From NCBI GenBank assembly GCA_904063045.1, contig CAJFCJ010000027.1, forward strand, positions 312,501-376,500: a DNA stretch of 64,000 nucleotides, in the 5' to 3' direction. Below, piece after piece: positions 55,920 to 64,000 of this stretch (the first letter of the stretch is position 1; each line of letters begins with the position of its first letter). This stretch comes from Dimorphilus gyrociliatus (Eukaryota; Annelida; Polychaeta; Dinophilidae). A model generated the notes under the pieces. That model had not been told where the DNA came from and made no database searches. It was given only the letters and a program-made list of their open reading frames with translations. The translations under genes were made by a program, and so were the position numbers.

Positions 55920-56264
55920 AGACAAGAACTATGCTAACGATCATCAAACATTCTGATTGCACAAGGCCTCACAAAATGTTTCATTAAAATTATTTAGTCA
56001 CGTCCTATATTTACTCAACTAGCTATTATCTAAAATTAGAAAGACAGTAGGGAAGAAAAAACTTGTACACGATATTATGTACAGAGTATACGCTGTTGCT
56101 TTATATTGTATACAGTCTATAATAAAAATACAATACTACGTAACGATTTTACATAGACATCAAGTGCAATATGCAAATAGTTCTTTAGAAATCAGATATT
56201 TTCAAGGTGACATTTTTACTACACAACTGACTAGGTGACTGACTGCACAACAGTCTGCGTCAAT

Positions 56265-57876
56265 ATGAGAGGTACAACTGTTATTCTCCTGCTTATTGAA
56301 ATTACTTTCATAGCGTTTTTAACACAAATATCAGGTAAGTTTTTTGGTGATGGCCATAAGACAATGTTTTTTCTCGTTTTCTCCTCTCTCTCTGTTTCTC
56401 TCTCTCTCTCTCTCTCTTATAATCCTCTTTTAATCACATTTCTAACAAACAGAAGGTAAGAAATTCGATGCCGAAATAAAAGAAGAAAATTTAGACTACT
56501 ATCTCAGGAATGTTTTTAATTTTACAAGAAGCTACGTATCTATCAGTAATAAGGAGATTGTACGAAGCTACATCCAAAATAAATTCGAGGATTTAAAATC
56601 AGAAAGAATATTGACTTTTACTCAAAACTTTACATATACATCTGGCGAAATTAAGGTGAATTTAATGAAACAATAATAAGTATATTTTCATTGAATAGAG
56701 TATTATATATATAATTTCTAGCTGTATTCTACATATTGTGCATTTAGGACACTGGTAAGAACTATGTTTTATTGATCAAAGGAGAAAACTATGGTAAAGC
56801 TAGTGATGAAGTTTTGGTTGTTGGTGCTCATTACGACTCACAAAAGAACACACCAGGTGTTGATGATAATGGATCTGGAATGGCAGCTCTTTTAGAAATG
56901 GCAACAGTTCTTAGTAAAACAGCGTGTAAGAATATTCATACCATTATTCTAGTTGCTTTCGATTATGAAGAATTTGTTAGTGTCTTAAAGATATTGTACC
57001 ATTTATTTAATACGTACTCATGCTATTTATATCATCAATAACAGGGTCTCGTTGGTAGTGAGAATTTTGTAGATCAATGGCTTTTACCTGAAATTTTAAA
57101 TAAGCATAATTCCACTCTACAAGTGGCTCTTATTCTTGAGACAATCATGAATTACAACGACACATCTAACTCGCAATCATTTCCCCCGAATTTTAATCAG
57201 ATGGCGCCAGATACTTACGCTCATTTAACGAGGAATGACTTTAAAGGTGATTTTTTAACCTTAATAGGCAGGATAGATGATAAATCACTAGCTATGGAAA
57301 TTATCGACGAGTACGATATAGACGGGATTATAAATTCTAATTGTTTGAATATAACAATTCCAATAAGCGGTAAGCCTTCTCTAGGACATCAGAACCTATT
57401 TGCAGATTTCTTTAGAAGTGACCATACGTCATTTTGGTTAAGAAACTTGAATGCATTATTCATAACTGATACAGGTTTACCCATTTATCTATAAATTAAT
57501 TTTATTGTTACCATATTGTTTATTTATTAATCTAGCAAACTTTAGAGGAATAATGGAATTATGTTATCATAATACGTGCGATAATGTCAATACGATGATA
57601 AATTCAAATAATCTAAAATTTCTCTTAAAGAATACCCGAGCCCTAACAAATTTCGTTTATTCCAAAACTTATGCAAATAAGGAATGCGATGGGAAGGATG
57701 GATCGGTAAAAATTTTAACTCTACTATTAATTTATATAGTTTTTTAATTCATCTTCCTGCATATTTCAAATATTTATCTTGTTTTTAAACAGAGCAACAG
57801 CACAAGAAATTTACAATCTACATTTATCATCTTGTTATCGTATTTTCTATATCACATTGCTGTAGGAAAACAATAG
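56265..57876 (+). CDS. Secreted M28-family zinc metallopeptidase (aminopeptidase-like)
   Basis: Six exons, 56265-56334, 56453-56655, 56748-56975, 57045-57474, 57536-57705 and 57793-57876, join in frame to 394 residues. Residues 1-23 are a signal peptide. The di-zinc site is complete: His119 in GAHYDS, Asp131 in GVDDNGSG, the catalytic/zinc Glu pair 165-166 in DYEEF, Asp206 in MNYND, and His294 in RSDHTSFW. The FDYEE motif is interrupted by an intron just after Phe167. The C-terminus is hydrophobic (FIILLSYFLYHIAVG), which could signal a GPI anchor or membrane tail. M28 enzymes typically remove N-terminal residues from peptides; this one is probably extracellular or membrane-held. A decayed tandem copy lies 2 kb upstream. 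The start at 56265 is the first ATG able to give a signal peptide. Confidence 0.87.
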
Positions 57877-60800
57877 AAAATACCTTAATGACTATTTTTC
57901 GTTTTTTGAAATATATGCAAAGTGTAGTTTACCATTTACAGTTCTTATCTTTTCTCCGTTTTTCTACTTGAACAATAGATGGCGTATTAGTAACATAGTG
58001 ATTTATTTTTGTTAAAAAAGGTGGCGTCTCCAAAATAGAATTAGAAGAGAAAATTCTATAGTAAATTATAATCATACAATAATAATATATAGAAAGTATA
58101 GTCTGGTTAGGCAATTTGGTGTATGCTATGCATTTATTGAAATAGCAATTAGTTTTATTGATAAAAAAGAAAACGCTTTTTGCAGTATTTAAGTTATATA
58201 CATTTAGCAGTTTTTGTTTATTGTTTGATACATTTATTTAATTAATTGCAATATATGTACATAGTTAGGGCTGTAGGATGATAGGCAACGAGAAAAAATA
58301 TTATTATAATATCGATATATCTTAAAAATTGCTCTTTTGACTATCTATTTGTCGGGCATAGAGACATATTATGCATATGTATATATATACATATATATAT
58401 ATATACGCTCCCTCTCCCTCTCTTTCTCTCTCCTTCATTCCCTCTTTCTCTCTCTCTTTTTCATACACACAGACACACACTTTATCTGTTTTTTCTCTTT
58501 TCTTTTCTAAAATTTTTCTATTCTCAAGTTTTAGTTTTTGTTTATCTAGGAAAAAACAAGAGGAAATCCAGACACAAAACTTTAGATTTTGTATTTACGA
58601 TTAAGATCCTGTAGACTACTTTTTGAAGCTAATAATCCGAACCAGAAAGAGATTGATTTGTCGAAAGAAAACAGTAATCGCAATAAAACTTCTTTTCCAA
58701 CTTCCTCCTTAACTATTTTACATAGTAGAAGAATTTTTTCAAAGTATATAATAGTAAATAGAGAAAAGAGTACTTGATAGCCAAAGATTAACGTCTCCCT
58801 TATAGTAATCGTAATTACTGTAGTATTCTTTCACTTCAAACGAAAAGTGAAAATACATATTAACTATACTGTATTATATAGAGTCTTGTTGAACGAAAGA
58901 AGAGAGTATTACATACAGCGTGGAAGCGATTCTGCTTGTTATAAGAATTGTTGAATATTTCATCTTTGAATATCTACATCCAATAAGATTAACTTGTAGA
59001 TAAGATTAATTGTCTTAGATGTTCTAATTGAATTGTAAAAGTTATATATTAAACGTAGTAAACATAGTAAATTGCAGACAAATCAATAGTACTCATTAAC
59101 TCTAAATAGATTGCATATTTTATAATCGAAAAGTTGCTAATTGCAACTAATAGACTTGCCTTTTAATTCACTAATTAATTAATAGTTAATTCAGAGAAAT
59201 AATTTAGTTGAGAAACTAATTTAAAAAAACTATCAATTTTAATATTCGTTACAGCGTCTAATTATTAATAAGAAATAAATTGACTTGTAAGACATTTGAT
59301 CAATTAAATTAATTAGAATAAATTAAAAGAAAAGTTTTTATTGTTGAATAAATACATTTCTTGTTTTTTTTCTATTTTCTATTCGATTCCTTTCTAATTG
59401 TTACAGTAATTTTTTAACAAAAGTGATTGTATGAAATTTCATTGCCCTTAAGTAATCTAGTAGATTTATTTTCAGTTAATTTAAGTAAATATGCTAGAAT
59501 CATTAAATATCTCATAATCTGATCTTTCCTGTCAGGAATACGCCTATAGGGAATATAGTCGGAAAAAAAACCAATTTCTCTACTCCACAAAGGAGGTTAC
59601 CAAAACGTATTACTCAAAAAAGAAACCATTCTCTAGTTAATGTTATATAACGACGTAAATAATTCATACGCATCACATAAACAGTGATTAATAGGTATAG
59701 TTGATACAAAAGTACATCTTAACGAAAATGCAAAATAGACTGAAGCGATTAACATACAAATAAAATATAATAATAGAATAAGGAGCGTTCAAAAGATTGT
59801 TAAATGGTGTGAAGAATAGATATTAACTTATCTTTCAACAAAGGAATCATTAATATAATTCTAATTCCGATTTTAGTAGTTTGTACGTTAAAATAAGGGA
59901 CAATTTGCCCCTTTATATAAAATATATACTATATATATATATATATATATTCATATAACTATATAAGTAAATATTTACATATATACATATTGTATATGCA
60001 TATATACTGCTTATTGTATTCTAATGATTCTAGAGTAGAAATAAATGTCTATACATCTCTACCTGAACCTCTCTCTTATAAGTTATACTGTATAAGACAA
60101 CATAATTATATATTAACTTATAAAATATAAATGAGGTTAAGCGACTTCCAAGAGTAATAGTTTTTCTAATATATTAAAGAAAATAATCGATCGGCAGGTG
60201 TCTCTGCCTACACTGTTTGGTGCTTTTTTTTTCAAATATATATTCAAACAAGACGCATCTGCTACCAAGCTAAACCGATTTTCGTTTACGAGAAAACTTG
60301 TTGGTTTGTATAAAAATATACTATATAATCTTTTATTAGTAAAATTTATGTTTTCGTTTTCATTCTCTTTCCAAGTCAATATTTGTCATAGAATAGAAAC
60401 ATCCGCAATGATGTTCCTCCGTTTTGTTAATCTTATTGAAAGGCTTTTATTTATTCGTTTACAAATGCAATTATTGAAAAACTGTAAAAGTTTCAATGAA
60501 ATTTCTAAAATATAGGACATTTCGAAAGACAGAGACAATAAAAAATTTATTGCGAATAGATAATGAACAAGAGAGAAAGAAGAAGGAGAAGGAATGCAAA
60601 AGTTATTTACATGTAAAGATATAGGAAAAAAGGTGAAAATCTAAAGAAACTTTCTAATATATATCATTCTTATTAAGAAATTAAGAGGTAAAGTAGAAGA
60701 AATCTCTTTAAAAGAAGATAATTTTAAAAGCTTTTTACTACTAACAAACACTATTATTTTCATTTAAAAAAGTAGAGAGAAAAAAAAATCATTGATTTAA

Positions 60801-63475
60801 TTAACAGACTTTCTTAGACGATCTGCGTGACAGGTTTTCGTCTATATCTCATTAACACTTTACTTGTTTCTTGCTGCTTTACTTAGTACAACTCTCTTTC
60901 TCAAATTCCCTTCTTTACTGGAAAATATATAAAAGAAACAATTGTTCTTTATTAAAAACTAATTAACATAGCGACCTTCTCAAAAAAAGAATGTCAAACT
61001 TATTACATAGTTAAATTATAGTGTTACAATGTAATAGTTTTCGCATTTAATTTCTCAATTTGACCTATGTATTATTCATCATTTGATTTCCTGCTAATAT
61101 ATGTATATATTCACCTAGATTAGGAACAATTATTTGGATAAGATTTGAACAAGCTACCAATTAATTTAAATACTGATAAGTAAGCTTTTCCCCCTCAGAT
61201 ATGTTTATTTTCTTCCAATCCTGTTTGTTTTCAACAGAGATAAATTGAGACTCCTAGAAAAAAAACCATTTAAATTCCTACTTTCTTTTTTCTTTTTATA
61301 CTATCCCTTGTATCTTTCTCTCTGTCTGTCGATTTCTTTTTCAATCAATCCTTAGTTCGTTTTTCACAATCCTCTTCTTTAACACTAAAGTATTTCGCAT
61401 ACTTTTTTTTAAGCATGTGTACTGTTTTACCCTTCCCCCTTTTATACACTTATTTAATTATCTCTTAGTTGTTAATTCTTACAATAAGAAAAAACATTTT
61501 AAAAAAGTAAAATTCAAGAAAAACAAAAAATTGAATCTATGTTTGTCTATCAGTCAGAGTTTCTAAATAAAATCAACTATCATAATTTATAACTAAAGTA
61601 TTAATTACGATTATGACAAATATCTCTTTTAACAATAAAATCACCAGTATAATTTGGAAAAAATAAGTATGAATTGTAATTTTCTATTCATATGAATTGA
61701 ATGTACTTCATAAATAATAATATACTTTAGAATGTTTGATAGCATTGTACACAATACATTAACATATACAGTAGGTATAAGAGTAGAAAGGAGAGAATGA
61801 GAAAGAGAAGAGAAAGATAAAATACAGTGTATACTGTATATAGATTAAATGGAAAAATATGTTTGATTGTTAAAAAGAAGCAAAATTCAAAATTATTAAT
61901 GAAATAATTAAGAAAAAAGCATTTCAGTTACGAAAAAAAATATGCTGTAACATCTGTTTCTTGAAAAGAGGAGATATCTTAAAGATTTGTAAATTAATCA
62001 ATTTTCTTTCATCTTTAAAACACATTAAATAAGGATTTGTCCGTATTAGATTGTATTAGGCGGTTAAAGTAATAAAAAAAAACAGATTCAAAATTACAAC
62101 TGGAATTCTGTAGATTCAGCTCTTCTGATTTACAGTCAGATCGCGTGGTAAGCTATTGAAAAGCCTTTTGTGTTTATAACTCTTTATGACTCTTCTGCAT
62201 CGGTGATTAATGACAGTTTGATATTGAATTACTATGAACTTTGATCTTGACTGGATAGAAAAAACGAATCTATATACAAGGGGGGAACATCTTGTTTTTT
62301 TTTTTGAGTATCTGTGCAAGAGTGAAGTGATTATAATCGACAATTTCCGTTTCGATAGTTGTCTTCTTTGTCGAATATATATATATATAAATTTATATAT
62401 ACTGTATACTACATATAGACTAAACATAGTATATAGATTTATATATACTATATGTACTATATATGTATACAGGTATTTATGTATAGTTTCAAAAAGTGTG
62501 TTTTAACAAATCGTACAAATTTCATAGCATATGTCACCATATAAAAATATAAAATTCATATAACTGTGTAGTAAGTGACAAAATAAGTTATAACAATGGC
62601 CGAATTGTATCGATATATCATAAAAATTTGCTTATTTTTCAGTTTGAGTCTTATATATATATAGTATATACAGTATATATATATATATATATACTGTATA
62701 AATTTATACCATATATATAAACCTTTAATTTTGCCTTTATAACGTATATAAGCCTTTATTTCGAAAGAATTGAATTGAACAATAGACAAAGTGCCACAAG
62801 TTTGATTCAACTTTTAGCAGACAAGTGTACTTGACAATATTAAGAAAGAAATTACTTGTAATTAGTTAGCAAGAGCAAATGAAAGACACTGCAGTAAAAA
62901 TTCCAATATGCTAATGACCTTTTTCTATCTTATAAGTTCGTTTCATCTTTAAATTTTAGAGAAATAAAATATTTTGAACTCATTTATTACCAACAAAGTA
63001 TACAATATTATATTGTAATATATTATCTATACTATAATCTACTATATATAATAGCAATAGTTTAAACTCAATCAGCTAACCTTCTTTTCTAGAACGATTT
63101 TAAATCAATAAGGATTTATAGTATGCGTAATATATACTTACAATAAAGTCTGTAATAGTCTATATACTCTCTAACGGCTCTTTTGAATAGACCACCAATA
63201 AATGAGCGATAAATGTATGTATATATTCTGTATACTTTGAAATTGTGATTATATTACTACTATAATTGTTTTACATATAAGTTATGATAGAGATCGATAT
63301 TTTAGTATATATAAATATGCTTTAAACGCTTCTCTTTTTCCATTAATCCCAAGATTTTCTGTCCTTTTAATAAATGCTTTTAAACTCCTTTAGAGTGTCA
63401 TAAAAGAAAAGACGAATATTGAATTTGTAAAAAATTGACGGAATTACGTAATCAGCTCTTAGAAGAGTAAGTAGA
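57877..63475. other. Long gene-free interval (5.6 kb)
   Basis: No confident gene on either strand. The left end carries the 3' block of the duplication with a CTCF-core-like TAGATGGCG at 57976-57984. (TC)n and TA tracts are at about 58378-58460, a (TA)n array at about 59930-59950, and TATACTGTATA-type palindromes near 61830, 62398 and 62660-62700. Overlapping open frames on both strands at 60137-60515 and a basic minus-strand frame at 62116-62427 have no recognised domain. Confidence 0.5.
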
Positions 63476-63977
63476 ATGAGGAGTACTAATCTGCTTCTTC
63501 AATTACTACTAATAGCAATGACTGCTGATAAAAGTAGAGGTTAGTAAAGTTTGATGAAAATATATTATATTAGGAAAAAGGCGTTTATTGAATTAAATCA
63601 TAAAAAAGAAAATAATACAAATAAACAGGCAGAAAGTTGACGGACGAGGAAGAGCTGCATAAAATATTATTCGCCAGCTATAATCCATCTGGTATTCGAA
63701 AATCGTTTCAGTGAAAATTTTTGTAAAGGGAATTGTTGTATATTCGTAGCACGACCAGTAATCGACTCTTCGAAAACCGTTCAAGTAAATATCCAATTCT
63801 CTCTCATGCATATCAAGGATTTGGTTGGTTAAATTTTTCTTATCTATAAATATTTAATTTGTTTAAGACTTTATCTCTTTCTCTGATAGTTTTATATTTT
63901 CTCTCTCTTTTTTCTTTTAAATTACATTCTAGGACGTTCGTAGTCAAATCTTAACAACGACCGGTTTGCTAATTATG
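63476..63977 (+). CDS. Nicotinic-receptor-type cys-loop ion-channel subunit, 5' end (truncated by window)
   Basis: Four exons, 63476-63539, 63629-63691, 63750-63823 and 63933-63977, join in frame to 82 residues; a GTAAGT donor at 63978 continues beyond the window. Residues 1-20 or so are a signal peptide. The mature start (DEEELHKILFASYNPSARPV) matches the first helix and YNP-x-x-RPV loop of nicotinic acetylcholine receptor subunits. It is followed by a beta strand (VQVNIQFSLMHIKDL), and the fourth exon gives SQILTTTGLLIM, the counterpart of NQ-x-LTTN-x-W-L. That exon is exactly 45 nt in phase 0, as in many animal nicotinic receptor genes. The conserved Asn-x-Trp of this strand is replaced here (TGLL), so ligand binding could differ. 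The cys-loop and pore lie outside, so subunit class and ion selectivity cannot be given. Confidence 0.8.
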
Positions 63978-64000
63978 GTAAGTTTAAAAAAGAAGAATAA

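Noticed and set aside
60137-60515. Overlapping open frames on both strands
   Set aside because: Neither shows a domain, signal peptide or splice context; probably chance openness in AT-rich DNA.
62116-62427. Basic minus-strand frame of 103 residues
   Set aside because: Starts in a TA repeat and has no recognisable motif; a mobile-element relic is possible but unsupported.

Overview
The window is nuclear DNA from an animal. It is strongly AT-rich (by eye about 70% or more), full of (TA)n and (GA)n microsatellites, and its genes are cut by short GT-AG introns, mostly 45-100 bp. The gene content is metazoan and largely neuronal or endocrine: a complexin, an insulin-like peptide, a peptide-type rhodopsin-family GPCR, a nicotinic-receptor-type cys-loop subunit and a GCK-III Ste20 kinase. 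The insulin has the extra cysteine pair (a C-x-C-C A chain) known from molluscs and annelids, and the complexin ends in a CAAX box. A small-genome lophotrochozoan such as a compact annelid is my best inference; the species cannot be fixed from the sequence alone.

Layout, left to right. 1.16-2.31 kb (+): five-pass membrane protein of an unrecognised family. 4.81-5.14 kb (-): insulin-like peptide. 6.81-9.07 kb (-): nine-exon cathepsin A-type serine carboxypeptidase. 10.03-11.25 kb (+): GPCR with a 19-nt first coding exon. 12.63-13.92 kb (+): unknown lysine-rich protein. 16.66-17.93 kb (+): type II membrane, fucosyltransferase-like protein. 19.66-20.25 kb (+): candidate Spot14/MID1IP1-family protein. 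20.67-20.85 kb (-): orphan F-box exon. 21.35-23.13 kb (-): seven-exon FBXO31-like gene. 23.62-23.96 kb (-): small, possibly Tctex1-like protein. 24.56-28.30 kb (+): 15-exon MST3/STK25-type kinase. 30.39-30.88 kb (-): unknown basic protein. 37.14-37.46 kb (+): 77-residue protein from three small exons. 37.95-39.67 kb (-): second five-pass protein, apparently a diverged paralogue of the first. 41.92-44.05 kb: decayed BEL/Pao-like retroelement between short direct repeats. 48.98-49.82 kb (-): complexin. 53.5-55.0 and 55.9-58.0 kb: a tandem duplication with one intact M28 metallopeptidase gene and one decayed copy. 63.48 kb to the edge (+): start of a nicotinic-receptor-type subunit.

The genes do not form an operon-like pathway; they are ordinary unlinked animal genes. 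The longest stretches without a recognised gene are 30.9-37.1, 44.1-49.0, 49.8-53.5 and 57.9-63.5 kb. No CRISPR array, tRNA or rRNA gene was recognised. I found no wholly new system. The most useful leads are the two five-pass membrane paralogues, the eight-cysteine insulin, the micro-exon linker of the kinase, the peptidase duplication, and two recurrent short motifs in gene-free DNA. All exon models were read by eye from splice sites, frame continuity and family motifs; none has transcript support.
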